Source: Nitrobacter hamburgensis X14 (GTDB taxonomy: Bacteria; Pseudomonadota; Alphaproteobacteria; Rhizobiales; Xanthobacteraceae). Taken from it: a stretch of 64,000 nucleotides of DNA. The stretch lies in the NCBI RefSeq assembly GCF_000013885.1, contig NC_007964.1, forward strand, positions 4,078,001 to 4,142,000, in the 5' to 3' direction. Positions 35,108 to 45,442 of this stretch are shown in pieces. Every line of letters begins with the position of its first letter. Positions within the stretch are counted from its first letter, which is position 1. Below the pieces are notes generated by a model that saw only the letters and a list, made by a program, of their open reading frames with translations, was not told where the DNA came from and did not search any database. Made by a program: the position numbers and the translations under genes.

Positions 35108-36790
35108 TCACGCCGCCGCTTTTTTCTCGTCACGCAGTTCGCGGCGGAGGATCTTGCCGACGTTGGTTTTCGGCAGGGAGTCGCGGAACTCGATCTGTCT
35201 GGGCACCTTGTAGCCGGTCAACTGCGTATGCGCGAACTTGATGATGTCCGCGCGCGTGAGGGTCGGGTCCTTCCTGACCACGAAAGCCTTCACCGCCTCG
35301 CCCGACTTCCTGTCCTTGACGCCGATCACCGCGCATTCCAGCACGCCCGGATGGCTCGCGATCACGTCCTCGATCTCGTTCGGATAGACATTGAAGCCGG
35401 AGACCAGGATCATGTCCTTCTTGCGGTCGACGATCCTGGTGTAGCCGTCGGCTGACATCACGCCGATGTCGCCGGTACGGAAGAAGCCGTCCGCCGTCAT
35501 CACCTTTGCGGTTTCGTCCGGCCGGTTCCAGTAGCCCGGCATCACCTGTGGACCCTTGGCGCAGATTTCGCCCGCCTCGCCGAGCGGCACCTCGCGGCCG
35601 TCGTCGTCGCGGATGGAAATGTATGTCGACGGCATGGGAAGCCCGATCGAGCCGGAGAATTTGCCGGTGTCGGCGGGATTGCAGGTCAGCGTCGGCGAGG
35701 TTTCCGAAAGGCCATAGCCTTCCAGTAGCGGGCATCCTGTCACCCTCAGCCACTTCTCCGCCACCGCCTTCTGGACCGCCATGCCGCCGCCGACCGAAGC
35801 CTTGAGTTTCGAGAAGTCGACCTTGTCGAAACCGCGCGCATTGAGAAGGCCGTTATAGAGCGTGTTCACCGCCGGAAAGCAGTTGATCTGATACTTCATC
35901 AATTCCTTGACGAGGCCGGGCATGTCGCGCGGGTTCGGGATCAGCAGATTGACGCCGCCCGCGCGCATCGCCAGCATGAAGCACGCCGTCAGCGCGAAGA
36001 CGTGATAGAGCGGCAGCGCGCAGACGACGAAGAGTTGATCGACCACCGGCGGTTTCCTCAGCGCCGGCTGCAGCCAGGCGTCGTTCTGCAGCATGTTGGC
36101 GAGAATATTGCGATGAAGCAGCGTCGCGCCCTTCGCGACGCCGGTGGTGCCGCCGGTATACTGCAGGAAGGCGACGTCGTCGGGCGCGAGGTTCGGCCTG
36201 GCAAGCGTCATGCCGCGCCCGGCCGCGAGGGCGTCGTTGAACTTGACCGCCCCCGGGATCGATGACGGCGGCACCATCTTCCTGACATGACGAACCACGA
36301 AATTGACGATCAGGCCCTTGAAGCCGAGCAGGTCGCCCATGCTGCCGACGATGACGTGCCTGATGTTAGTTTTGCCGATCGCCTGCTGCACCGTCGACGC
36401 GAAATTCTCCAGTACGATGATCGCTTCCGCGCCGGAATCCTTGAGCTGGTGCTCAAGCTCGTGCGGTGTGTAGAGCGGGTTGACGTTGACCACGGCATAG
36501 CCGGCGCGCAGCACCGCCACCGTCGAGACCGGATATTGCAGCACGTTCGGCATCATCAGCGCAACGCGCGCGCCCTTTTTCAGTCCCCGGCCTTGCAGCC
36601 AGGCGCCGAGTGCAAGCGACATCTCGTCGATCTCGCGATAGGTGATCGCCTTGCCCATGCAGATGAAGGCCTTGCGATCGCGGAATTTGGCGAAGCTCTC
36701 TTCAAGCAACGCGACCAGCGAGGCGTACTGCGACGCGTCGATGTCGGCGGGCACGCCTGCGGGATATTGACTGAGCCAGATGCGATCCAT
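35108..36790 (-). CDS. fadD: Long-chain fatty-acid--CoA ligase (FadD-like)
   Basis: 560 residues from the ATG at 36790, which has ggggag upstream and matches the start typical of alphaproteobacterial FadD (MDRIWLSQYP); a longer frame reaches 36820. AMP-forming motifs are clear: P-loop YTGGTTGVAKGATL, GYGLSETSP, the D-GD motif FRTGDIG and the C-terminal K in PKTNVGKILRR. It should activate long-chain fatty acids to acyl-CoA in the cytoplasm or at the inner membrane. It stands alone between repeats and the carboxypeptidase gene. Confidence 0.9.
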   Translation of the reverse strand: MDRIWLSQYPAGVPADIDASQYASLVALLEESFAKFRDRKAFICMGKAITYREIDEMSLALGAWLQGRGLKKGARVALMMPNVLQYPVSTVAVLRAGYAVVNVNPLYTPHELEHQLKDSGAEAIIVLENFASTVQQAIGKTNIRHVIVGSMGDLLGFKGLIVNFVVRHVRKMVPPSSIPGAVKFNDALAAGRGMTLARPNLAPDDVAFLQYTGGTTGVAKGATLLHRNILANMLQNDAWLQPALRKPPVVDQLFVVCALPLYHVFALTACFMLAMRAGGVNLLIPNPRDMPGLVKELMKYQINCFPAVNTLYNGLLNARGFDKVDFSKLKASVGGGMAVQKAVAEKWLRVTGCPLLEGYGLSETSPTLTCNPADTGKFSGSIGLPMPSTYISIRDDDGREVPLGEAGEICAKGPQVMPGYWNRPDETAKVMTADGFFRTGDIGVMSADGYTRIVDRKKDMILVSGFNVYPNEIEDVIASHPGVLECAVIGVKDRKSGEAVKAFVVRKDPTLTRADIIKFAHTQLTGYKVPRQIEFRDSLPKTNVGKILRRELRDEKKAAA

Positions 36791-36953
36791 GTGACTCCCC
36801 GGGATCATCCCGTCGTTCAAGGGAGGAATGTCTTGTTCAGGGAGTATTGAGCAAGGCGGTTGTCCAAGGCAAGCGGTGCGCGGTAACGACGCATCAATGC
36901 TGCCGTCATGGACTGTGAGAGCTTGCCTCGGCGGCGACGAAGGGATGAGAGAC

Positions 36954-38321
36954 CTACGGTTTTGGCTTGCTCTTGCCGTTTTCAGCCGGTTTCGGCTTGG
37001 CGGCCGAACCGGCGGCCGCGGACTTCGCCGCCTTGGGATTGATCGTCACCGAAACCCGGTGTTTCGATTTCCCGTCGGGCCTTGGTTTTGGGTGGGGCGT
37101 TGCCGTCGCATTCGCTGTGGTCTTGCTGCGTTTCTTGCTCTTGGGCGGAGCGTCGCGCGCGGCATCGGCTTCTGCGGCGGCGGCGATGGCCGCGCCGGTC
37201 CGCGTCGGGCCGGTATAGACAATAACGGGGTCCGAGGGCGCCGGCGCCGCCGCGATCATATCCACCGGCCGCAACGCCGGCGGTTGCACGCCGGTTGCGA
37301 AGAACGACATCACGGCGGCGCTGGTCGCCGTCGTGTTGGCGGCCACATCGTCATCCTCGTCGCTGGCAGGATGCTTGCGTTTCGGCCCGCACATTTCATC
37401 GCGCAGATTGGGAGGCGCGGCTGCGATCGGCGCCAGCTTGTCGACCGTGCCGAGCGCCGGACGCAGCCACGACAGCGTGTTGTTGGCGAAGCCGCGCTCC
37501 AGCATCTGCGCGACGCGCACCGCGCGCATCGTGCCGGACGATGCGCCGAGCACCACCGCGATCAGGCGCTTGCCGTTCTGCGTGGCCGAGCCGACGAGAT
37601 TGTAGCCGGACGCGCAGATGAAGCCGGTCTTGAAGCCGTCGGCACCGGGAAAGCGCCCGATCAGCTTGTTGAAGTTGCGTGTCACCCTGCGTCCGTAGCG
37701 GATCGAGGGGATGCGCATGAAATATTCGTACTCGGGAAGATCGTGAATGATCGCGCGGGCGAGAATGCCGAGATCGCGCGCCGAGGTGATCTGGCCGTCG
37801 GCCGGCAACCCGTTCGGGTTGACGTAGCTCGTCTGCGTCATGCCGAGCCGCTGCGCGGTCGCGTTCATTTCGGCCGAGAAACCGTCGATCGAACCGCCGA
37901 CGCCTTCCGCCAGCACCACCGCCATGTCGTTCGCCGACTTCACCAGCATCATCTTCAGCGCGTTGTCGACGGTCACCTGCGTGCCCGGCCGGAAGCCCAT
38001 CTTCGAAGGCGACTGCGCGGCTGCGGTCGGCGATACCGTGAACAGCGTGTCGAGCGTGATGCGTCCCTGCTTGACCGCCGTCAGCGTGACGTAAGCGGTC
38101 ATCATCTTGGTGAGCGAGGCCGGATACCAGGGATAGGTGGCGTTCTCGGCCTCCAGCACCTTGCCGGTGTCGGCCTCGATCAGAAGATGCGCTTCGGTGG
38201 CGTGAGCCGCGCGCAACGGTGCGATCGCAACGATCAATCCGGCCGCGAGGACGATCCAGACCGGCAACGATTTGCGAAACAGGGCGATGGGTTTGCGAAG
38301 CGGGACGATGAAAGAATGCAC
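36954..38321 (-). CDS. D-alanyl-D-alanine carboxypeptidase (penicillin-binding protein)
   Basis: 455 residues with a signal peptide (SLPVWIVLAAGLIVAIAP, cleavage near AHA). The three active-site motifs of peptidase family S11 are S69-x-x-K72 (ASLTK), S129-A-N131 and K231-T-G233. The last ~110 residues are rich in Lys, Pro and Ala and likely disordered or wall-associated; no SPOR domain is visible. It trims the terminal D-Ala of peptidoglycan stem peptides in the periplasm. Confidence 0.93.
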   Translation of the reverse strand: MHSFIVPLRKPIALFRKSLPVWIVLAAGLIVAIAPLRAAHATEAHLLIEADTGKVLEAENATYPWYPASLTKMMTAYVTLTAVKQGRITLDTLFTVSPTAAAQSPSKMGFRPGTQVTVDNALKMMLVKSANDMAVVLAEGVGGSIDGFSAEMNATAQRLGMTQTSYVNPNGLPADGQITSARDLGILARAIIHDLPEYEYFMRIPSIRYGRRVTRNFNKLIGRFPGADGFKTGFICASGYNLVGSATQNGKRLIAVVLGASSGTMRAVRVAQMLERGFANNTLSWLRPALGTVDKLAPIAAAPPNLRDEMCGPKRKHPASDEDDDVAANTTATSAAVMSFFATGVQPPALRPVDMIAAAPAPSDPVIVYTGPTRTGAAIAAAAEADAARDAPPKSKKRSKTTANATATPHPKPRPDGKSKHRVSVTINPKAAKSAAAGSAAKPKPAENGKSKPKP

Positions 38322-38501
38322 GGTCGTTCCGGTCCTTTGAGACCCGCCTTTGGCAAGGAGGCCTGCTTTTCGGGTTTCAAGCGTGTCCGGCGCCGTCGGT
38401 CGCGGCGGCTGCAGCCTATACCGGCTCGGCCAGCCAGAACAGTGGTCCGCAGTTTAATTCCCCGATGAAAGGGGCCGAATTTCGACGCTCGGAGCGGTTT
38501 G

Positions 38502-40283
38502 CTATGACGGCTGGCCGATGCGGGAACCGTCCTGGGTCATGAATTGCGCTTTCGCAAGCCGGGCGAAGTGGCCGCCGCGTGCCAGCAGTTCGTCAAAGGT
38601 TCCGTTTTCGATCACGCGCCCGTTCTCGAAAACCAGAATGCGGGTGGCGTTGCGAATGGTGGACAGCCGGTGCGCGATGACGAATGTCGTGCGTCCCTTC
38701 ATCACCTCGTCGAGCGCGGCATTGACCTTGGCCTCGGTCACGGCGTCCAGCGCGGAGGTCGCCTCGTCGAGGATCAGGATCGGGGGATCCTTCAACAGCG
38801 CGCGGGCGATCGACAGCCGCTGCCGCTCGCCGCCGGACAGCATGCGTCCGCGCTCGCCGGCATGGGTGTCGAACTTTCTGTCGGCGCGTTCGATGAAGCC
38901 CAGCGCCTGGGCGCGGGAGGCCGCAAGCCGCATCTCCTCCTCGGATGCATCGGGCTTGCCAACGCGCAGGTTCTCCGCGATCGAGCGGTCGAACAGCAGC
39001 GCCTCCTGAAACACCACGCCGATGTTTCGTCGCAACGAAGCCAGCGTCAGGCCGCGGATGTCCATGCCGTCGATCTTGATGATGCCGGACTGCGGATCGA
39101 ACGCGCGGTGCAGCAGCGCGACGGCGGTGGACTTGCCTGCGCCGGTCGGACCGACCAGCGCAATGGTTTGGCCGGGCAACGCGACGAACGACAGATCCTC
39201 GACCGCGGGCCGCTTGCCGTCATAGGAAAACGACACGTCATGGAATTCGACGAGCCCCTGCAATCGCCCGGCATCAATGGCGTCGGGACGGTCGCGCACC
39301 GCCGGAACGGCGTCGAGGACGTTGAAGAACTCCTTGAGCCGCGGCGCTTCCATGAAAACGCTGTTGATGAAGGAAACGACCTGCTCGAGCCTCTGGATCA
39401 GCATGGTGGCGAAGCTCACGAACATGACGATCTCGCCGACCGACGTCATCCCGCGCTGGTTCAGCACGATACCGACCGCGAAGATCGCCAGAATGGTGAT
39501 GGTGGTCGAGGCGCGCGTCATCACGGTGACGACGGCCCACCACGACAGCACCGGCATCTGCGCCGCCAGCAGCTTGTCGACGACGAACCGCAGGCCCTGA
39601 ACCTCGGCATCGACGCGCACGAAGCTCTGCACCAGCGCGACGTTGCCGAGCGCGTCGGAGGCGCGCGCGGAGAGATCGCTGAAATGCGCCTCCACCTCGT
39701 TCTGCATGTCGAAGGTCCTGCGAACCACCAGCGTCGTTAGCATCGTGAATACGATGCAGAGCGCGAACAAAAGGATCGCCAGCCGCCAGTTGATGGTGAG
39801 CGACAGCGGCAGCAGCACCACGAGCGACATCATCGCCGCGAAATGCTCGCGGAAGAATCCGAGCCACAGCCGCCACAGCGCGTCGGTGCCTTGCAGCATC
39901 ACCTTCATCAGCCGGCCCGAATGGGTGCCGGCATGGTAGGTGAGCGGCAATTGCATGATGTGCTCGAAATAGCCCGTCAGCACCGCCTGGCGCTGGCGAT
40001 GCGAAAGACGGTCGGCCTGCAAGGCCACGATCACGCCGCACAGAATCGTGAACAGGCCGAACACCACCCAAACCGCCAGCAGCGGCCACGGCGAAGTCGA
40101 CGTCATCCCGAAAGGACCCGCGGCGGGACTGCCGGAGAGCACGTCGACGATGCGTCCGAACAGCACCGGTTCGGCGAACTGCGCGCCGGCCAGCAGCAGA
40201 TTGGCGCCCGCCAGGATCCAGCCGAGCCGCGCTTCTTTGCCGAGCAGTTCAAGAACGCGGGTATAAAGGCGGAGCATCGACAT
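38502..40283 (-). CDS. ndvA: Cyclic beta-1,2-glucan ABC exporter NdvA
   Basis: 593 residues from the ATG at 40283 ([15 protein letters not shown]), matching the start and length of NdvA/ChvA proteins; the frame is open to 40346. A six-helix ABC exporter membrane domain (residues ~1-320) is followed by the ATPase domain: Walker [12 protein letters not shown], signature [17 protein letters not shown], Walker [13 protein letters not shown] and the switch His in IAHRLS. It exports cyclic glucans needed for osmotic adaptation and, in rhizobia, for host interaction. Confidence 0.88.
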
Positions 40284-40357
40284 CGAAAAAACGCTCTTGC
40301 GGATCGCAACGGCAGCATTCCGGCAGCGCGAACAGATCGGCGGCACTTGTGCCGCTT

Positions 40358-41434
40358 TTATTCGGCCTGCGTGACCTTGCGGTCGCCGGCCGGCGGCAGA
40401 AAGCTGTCGTCGAAAATATCCGCGACCGCCGGGCGTTTGCGGAATTTGAAATCGTCGGCGATCTGGTCGAGCGACGTCTCGAACCGGGCCGGGTCGATAT
40501 CCCCGATGCCGCTGTGCCTGACCTCGCTGGTCAGAATGTTGTCGCTCAGGACCGCGTGCAGGCGCTCCAGCTCGACAGCGCGCGATCCGTTATCCATCTG
40601 AGCCAGCACATCGTCGACAGCCTGCTCGGGCGCCTTGATGGTGAGGCGCAGACCGGCAATCACCGCGCGCACAAACGCCTTGACCGCTTCCGGCTTGTCG
40701 GCGGCGAATTCCGGGTTGACGATCAGAACCTTGCCGTAGGCGGCGCAGCCGTAGTCGGCAAATCGCAGCACGGTGAGATCGTCGGCCGGGATACCGCGAT
40801 CGCGCAGGTCGATCGCCGACAGGTACGACAGGCCGGATATGGCATCGAGCTGGCCCGCCGACAGCATCGGTTCGCGAACGGCGGGGCCGATCTGCTGCAG
40901 CTTCACGGTCTTGAGTTGCAGTCCGTTTTTCCGGGCGAGCGCAGGCCACAGCCTGATGGACAGGTCGCCGTCGGTGACGCCGACCGTCTTGCCCTCGATG
41001 TCGGCAAGCGCGTTGATACCCCGGCTCTTGCGCGCAATGAAGGCATAGGCCGCCTTGTCGAACAGCACGAATACCGCCTTGACCGGCCGCACGCCCGGCT
41101 GGTCGCGAAACCGGATCAGGGCGTTGAGGTCGGCGAGCGCCAGTTCGCTCGTACCGACCGCGACGCGCGCAATGGCGTCCGTCGTGTCAGACGCGACCGT
41201 CGTCGTGACGTTCAAGCCCTCCGCGCGGAACAGGCCGCGGGTCGATGCCAGCACCAGCGGGGCCGCGGCGGCATCGATCGGGCGATCGAGCGAAAACTCG
41301 ATCTGGATCGGCGCGCCGGCATCGGCCCGGCTGTCCGCGAGGCCAAGGCCTGCAACGCCGACAGCGCCCAGGAGCACAAACAAGGCAAACCAGAAACGAC
41401 GCATCGAACGTGCTTGCATGGGATCTTGCGGCAA
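40358..41434 (-). CDS. ABC transporter substrate-binding protein, NitT/TauT (SsuA-like) family
   Basis: Up to 358 residues; starts at 41434, 41419 or 41404 are all possible and the last leaves a signal peptide ([21 protein letters not shown]). It has the periplasmic binding protein fold of the NMT1/SsuA type ([44 protein letters not shown]). These proteins bind nitrate, taurine, sulfonates or pyrimidine precursors. No permease or ATPase gene is adjacent, so this is an orphan binding protein and the ligand is unknown. Confidence 0.85.
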
Positions 41435-41638
41435 TGGAGCGGGTTGCGGGAGTTCGCGCGAACGCGCGCGGGTTCCATAAGATGGTTCACTCTAGCAGAG
41501 GTAACCTGAATGCGCGATGACCGCCACGACTTGCCACGGATTGTTCAGATTACATTGGAACCCGGAACCCGACGTGAAACCGGCGGTTGTCTCAAGAATG
41601 GCCTGAAACGGCCCGGAAACATCATAGAGGTATTTCAG

Positions 41639-42037
41639 ATGTTGACGCGCAGGAATTTCAAATCTTCGACAGGCCGGAGCGTCGTTTTGGCGACGGTTGC
41701 GGCGATGGCCCTGGCGGCGGCCGGCCCCTCTTTCGCCGGATCGTCTGCGCCCGTCTCCAAGGAGATCTCGGCGACGGGACCATCCGGCGCCACGGATTTC
41801 AGCGCGGCGCGCCGGCACTATGATCATCGCCGTCATTATCGCGGCGGTGGCGATGCTGCGGCAGCCGCCGCGTTCGCTGGGATCATCGGCACCGTCGGCG
41901 CGATCGCAGCATCCCAGGCTCGTCGCGACGCCTATTATGACTACGGCCCAGGTTACTATGCCCCGCCGCCCGGCTACTACTACGGCGGACCCCGCTATCC
42001 GTCACCTTATGGCGGCGCTTATTACGCCCCTTACTGA
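41639..42037 (+). CDS. Exported Gly/Tyr/Pro-rich hypothetical protein
   Basis: 132 residues from the ATG at 41639, which follows agagg. A signal peptide (VVLATVAAMALAAAGPSFAG) leads to a His/Arg-rich segment, a short hydrophobic Ala/Gly helix (AAAAAFAGIIGTVGAIAA) and a tail rich in Tyr, Pro and Gly ending GAYYAPY. Similar small exported proteins occur in rhizobiales; the function is unknown. Confidence 0.75.
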   Translation: MLTRRNFKSSTGRSVVLATVAAMALAAAGPSFAGSSAPVSKEISATGPSGATDFSAARRHYDHRRHYRGGGDAAAAAAFAGIIGTVGAIAASQARRDAYYDYGPGYYAPPPGYYYGGPRYPSPYGGAYYAPY

Positions 42038-42315
42038 GGATATTCCCGCTCGGGCCAAAGAGCGGATGACGGACGCCGGCTGCGATGGCGGTCGGCGTCG
42101 CCGTTTTGGACGCCGACCGTTAACATGTCGGCCGCGGGCCGAGTTGGACCGCCGGGAGCGCATGTTCGGCATCGCCGAGAAGTTGCCGAATGCCGCGGCG
42201 AAGCGGTCAAGTCCTCGCAAGGGCGACCCGGCGGCCGATCGTCGCACTCGACGCCATCGGTTGTGCAAGCGCCCGCTGAAATCCTCACCTCAGCCATGGA
42301 CAAATCCACCGCGCA

Positions 42316-42912
42316 ATGGTTGATCGCGCCATGCTGAGACGAACCTACGACTGGTGCATCGCCGCCGCCGACAAGCCCTACGCGCTATGGATTCTGGCAG
42401 CGATCGCTTTCGCGGAAAGCTCGTTCTTTCCGGTGCCGCCCGACATCATGCTGCTGCCGATGGCGCTGGCGCGGCCGAAACGCGCCTGGCTGTTCGCGGC
42501 GCTCTGCACGGTCGCCTCGGTCGCCGGCGGCGTGCTCGGCTATGCGATCGGGGCGCTGCTTTACGACTCGCTGGGCCAGTGGCTCATTCATCTCTACGGA
42601 CTCGGCGGCAAGGTCGAGGCGTTTCGCGAGTCGTATGCGCAATGGGGAGCCTGGATCATCATCGGCAAGGGTCTGACGCCGATCCCCTACAAACTCGTCA
42701 CCATCACTTCCGGCTTCGCCGGATATGATATCTGGCTGTTTATCCTGTGCTCGATCATCGCCCGGGGCGGCCGCTTCTTTATCGTCGCCATTGTGCTCAA
42801 TCGCTACGGCGACGTCATCCGGCAGGAGATCGAGAAGCGACTCGGCCTGTGGGTGGCGTTCGGCGCCGCCGTCGTCGTCCTCGGATTCGTGATCGCGTTC
42901 CGCCTGATCTAG
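42316..42912 (+). CDS. YqaA/DedA-like membrane protein (VTT domain)
   Basis: 198 residues (or 193 from an ATG at 42331). The VTT-type pattern is seen: AESSFFPVPPDIMLLPMAL, a Gly-rich helix GGVLGYAIGALL, and GKGLTPIPYKLVTITSG followed by the helix IIARGGRFFIVAIVL. Four to five TM helices. Family members are implicated in membrane lipid homeostasis and undecaprenyl-phosphate flipping; YqaA-subfamily roles are poorly defined. Confidence 0.88.
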   Translation: MVDRAMLRRTYDWCIAAADKPYALWILAAIAFAESSFFPVPPDIMLLPMALARPKRAWLFAALCTVASVAGGVLGYAIGALLYDSLGQWLIHLYGLGGKVEAFRESYAQWGAWIIIGKGLTPIPYKLVTITSGFAGYDIWLFILCSIIARGGRFFIVAIVLNRYGDVIRQEIEKRLGLWVAFGAAVVVLGFVIAFRLI

Positions 42913-43011
42913 AGGCTTTCCGTTCTGATGGAATCAAAGCCGGGCTCTAGCTTTTTGTTTTGACGCGTTTTCTTGACGCGAACCGGTACCCACTTCGCTC
43001 AAAAACGCTCT
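42911..43011 (+). repeat. Dispersed repeat, copy 4 (short form)
   Basis: 101 bases from agaggctttccg to aaaacgctct, same orientation as copy 1. The internal hairpin is partly decayed (ttctgatggaatcaaagcc) while tgacgcgttttcttgacgcgaaccgg is kept. It overlaps the stop codon of the upstream membrane-protein gene by two bases. Confidence 0.88.
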
Positions 43012-43224
43012 ATTGGTCCGATTTCTCCGGAAAGACCAATGCCACCGGGCGGCGGCGGGCGTTGACGAGGCGACCCAGCCCGACCCTCATTTGACGCGGT
43101 CCGCGCATTGTGCGGAAACCATTGCGTTGATGAACAAGCCGGAGTTGGAATAGATGGATGAGAGGCCGCAATTCCAATGAAGGCAAGACGACGCTATTAG
43201 CTTCGGCGGAGCAGGGAGGACCGT

Positions 43225-43413
43225 ATGATGACGATCAGTGACGACCTGGAAAAATTCAGACAAGCGAGGGCGATAGCGTTCAAGCGTGGCCTTGTTGTTC
43301 GAAGGGCCGACGATCCGGACGACCCCAAACCCTACACGCTGGTTCGCCAAGCCGTGGAAACGCATCTTGCGACCATCGACGAGGTGCTGGCGGAACTCAA
43401 ACGGACCAAGTAA
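43225..43413 (+). CDS. Small hypothetical protein
   Basis: 62 residues. A strong ribosome binding site (gcagggaggaccgt) precedes two ATG codons (43225 and 43228). The protein is charged and likely helical (DDLEKFRQARAIAFKRG, then ATIDEVLAELKR), without signal or TM segment. No family recognised. Confidence 0.65.
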   Translation: MMTISDDLEKFRQARAIAFKRGLVVRRADDPDDPKPYTLVRQAVETHLATIDEVLAELKRTK

Positions 43414-43586
43414 TTGTTCCGGACGCGGTCCGAAGTGCGTCGGCCAGGAGGGGCTCGTGCCGGTTCGACGAGCTGGTTCCGGGGTTAACGACTCATTAAC
43501 TGTGACTGAGGCACCTTCGGCCCTCGAGGGCCGGTCTGGATTTGTCGCGAAAGGCGCCAGATACCGGTCGGAACGGGCATAAGGCG

Positions 43587-43829
43587 ATGGATCGCGACAT
43601 CGCGTCGGAAAAGATACCGGCGACCATCAAGGAATTGCAGGCTCGGGTCGCCGCCGCGTTCGGCAGGCATCCGCTGTGCCGCGACGTGCAGTTCGCCATC
43701 GTCAGCACACCGAAGTCCCGTAGCGGTGCCAACTGGACCGTCAGCATGAGCGCGGTTCCGCCCGACGCGATCTGGGAGGCGTCCGAACTCGTCGCCGACA
43801 TCCAGGACGCCTATGTTCTGGCGGCATAG
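43587..43829 (+). CDS. Small hypothetical protein
   Basis: 80 residues from the ATG at 43587 (ataaggcg just upstream). The composition is protein-like (IPATIKELQARVAAAFGRH, GANWTVSMSAVPPDAIWEAS) and the frame ends at the start of a partial repeat copy. No signal peptide, TM helix or named family. Confidence 0.6.
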   Translation: MDRDIASEKIPATIKELQARVAAAFGRHPLCRDVQFAIVSTPKSRSGANWTVSMSAVPPDAIWEASELVADIQDAYVLAA

Positions 43830-43870
43830 ATTCTTTTCGCTTCTGATGGAATCAGAAGCAGGCTTTTGCT
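43828..43870 (+). repeat. Dispersed repeat, partial copy 5
   Basis: Only the left end with the hairpin cgcttctgatggaatcagaagc is left; the remaining ~60 bases of the unit are missing. It overlaps the stop codon of the preceding small gene. Confidence 0.7.
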
Positions 43871-44023
43871 GATCGCGCTCTGACGGCCGACGGTACGGTC
43901 GAGGCCTGCACAATTTGCGTGAAAAACAGCCGCACAGCCCCCGCCTTGCGTGGGCCAGCCTTAATTCGTATCGATTTGTGAGGACAATCGGCGGCCGTTT
44001 GTGAGCCGAACCGGAGATCTTTT

Positions 44024-44689
44024 TTGACACGGACGATGACGATTTTGGCGCTTGCGTGCTGCATCGTCACCGGGGTGGCGCTGGCGGAGGTTTTCGGCCG
44101 CGGCAACGTTCTGGTCGTCCGGTTTTCTGCATCGCCGCCCCCGCCGCCTGCGGAAGCCGAACCGGCCGCCAACCGCGCGCGCAAGGCCGACAGGCTTGCG
44201 GTCGCCACGCAGGCCGCGGCCCCCGATGCCGGCGAGGATTCGACGTTGGCTGCACCGCTGCGGCAGGCGGTTACGACCGATGGTCCCGTCACCGATGGTC
44301 CCGTCGATGTCGAGGTTTTGCCGCCGACAGCGCCGATCGAGGAGCCGCCGCTGCCGCGTTCCCGACCGAAGCTCGCAAACCAGCTCGTTCAGAAGAATTA
44401 TTCGCTGCTTAGCGACATGCAGATCGCGGCGCTGAAAGGGCGGCTGCAACTCACGTCCGCGCAGGAGCCCTACTGGCCGGCCGTCGAAAGCGCGTTGCGC
44501 GACGTCGCCCGCAAAATTCACGAGCGGCGTGCGGTAGCGGGACGGCAGGCCGCCCTCAGTCCAGGCGAGATCGAGCAGATCAAGACCTCCGTCCGACCGT
44601 TGCTGTCGAGACTGCGCGAGGACCAGAAGCGCGAGGCACGCGCGCTCGCCCGCATTATCGGGCTGGAGGCGGTAGCCTCGCTGATTTGA
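44024..44689 (+). CDS. Exported protein with LTXXQ-like C-terminal region
   Basis: 221 residues from TTG at 44024 (ggag upstream at normal spacing) or 217 from ATG at 44036. A hydrophobic start (ILALACCIVTGVALAEVF) is followed by a Pro-rich stretch (SPPPPPAEAE), a long low-complexity linker, and a helical C-terminus with LTSAQEPYWPAVESALRDVA and LSPGEIEQIKTSVRPLLSRL. The latter resembles the helical periplasmic Spy/CpxP-like LTXXQ proteins. Probably anchored in the inner membrane facing the periplasm; function unknown. Confidence 0.7.
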   Translation: MTRTMTILALACCIVTGVALAEVFGRGNVLVVRFSASPPPPPAEAEPAANRARKADRLAVATQAAAPDAGEDSTLAAPLRQAVTTDGPVTDGPVDVEVLPPTAPIEEPPLPRSRPKLANQLVQKNYSLLSDMQIAALKGRLQLTSAQEPYWPAVESALRDVARKIHERRAVAGRQAALSPGEIEQIKTSVRPLLSRLREDQKREARALARIIGLEAVASLI

Positions 44690-44845
44690 GACGAACACAG
44701 CACGGGGATATAAGGTCGCCGAACGATCCATGCCTGCCCCTGGGACAGCATCATCGAATCGATCATCCACCTCTTCACAGCAGACCAATGCGCAAACTAC
44801 TTCGCCCGCGCCGGATACGCGTAATCTCAATCCAGAACTACTCCC

Positions 44846-44970
44846 AACGTTTTCGAGCGAAGCATGTCCTCGGGCTTGACCCGGGGATGGGTACCGGTTC
44901 GCGGGAAGAAAACGCGCCAAATCAAAATCATAAAGCCCGCTTCTGATTCCATCAGAAGCGAAAAGGCTCT
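44846..44970 (-). repeat. Dispersed repeat, copy 6 (long form)
   Basis: 125 bases from acgttttcgagcgaagc to gcgaaaaggctct, opposite orientation to copy 1 and containing the same extra segment (cctcgggcttgacccgggg). It lies in the gap after the LTXXQ-like gene and before the end of rnhA. No gene is seen in the rest of this ~300-base gap. Confidence 0.9.
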
Positions 44971-44986
44971 AGCTAAATCAAGCCGA

Positions 44987-45442
44987 CTATTTCAGTCTCG
45001 CCAGCGCCACGCCTTCGCGCGCGAGCTGATCGGCGCGCTCGTTCTCGTCATGACCGGCGTGACCCTTGATCCAGTGCCAGCGCACCTGATGCGGTTGCAG
45101 CGCCGTGTCGAGCCGCTGCCACAGGTCGGCGTTCTTCACCGGCTTTTTGTCGGCGGTGCGCCAGCCGTTGCGCTTCCAGTTGTGAATCCAGCTGGTGATG
45201 CCTTGCCGCACGTACTGGCTGTCGGTGGTGAGATCGACGGACGCCGCTTTCTTCAAGGCCTCCAGCGCGGAGATCGCCGCCAGCAGCTCCATCCGGTTGT
45301 TGGTGGTGTGCGGCTCGCCGCCCTTCAATTCCTTCTCGATCTCGCCGAACCGCAAGATCGCGCCCCAGCCTCCGGGCCCCGGATTGCCCGAGCAGGCGCC
45401 GTCGGTGAAAATCGTGACATGCGGAAGCGCCGACGAATTCAC
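44987..45442 (-). CDS. rnhA: Ribonuclease HI
   Basis: 151 residues, the usual size. The catalytic carboxylates lie in IFTDGACSGNPGPGGWGA, NNRMELLAAI, TDSQYV and GHDENERADQLA. It degrades the RNA strand of RNA-DNA hybrids. The ATG overlaps the stop of thrB (ATGA), so it is translationally coupled to homoserine kinase, a common arrangement in alphaproteobacteria. Confidence 0.97.
   Translation of the reverse strand: MNSSALPHVTIFTDGACSGNPGPGGWGAILRFGEIEKELKGGEPHTTNNRMELLAAISALEALKKAASVDLTTDSQYVRQGITSWIHNWKRNGWRTADKKPVKNADLWQRLDTALQPHQVRWHWIKGHAGHDENERADQLAREGVALARLK

Noticed and set aside
36828..38468. 546-codon open frame on the plus strand
   Set aside because: It lies antisense to the D,D-carboxypeptidase gene, is rich in Arg/His/Gly without any domain, and arises from the GC-rich complement.
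38544..39740. 398-codon open frame antisense to ndvA
   Set aside because: Composition typical of an antisense shadow; the opposite strand carries all ABC exporter motifs.
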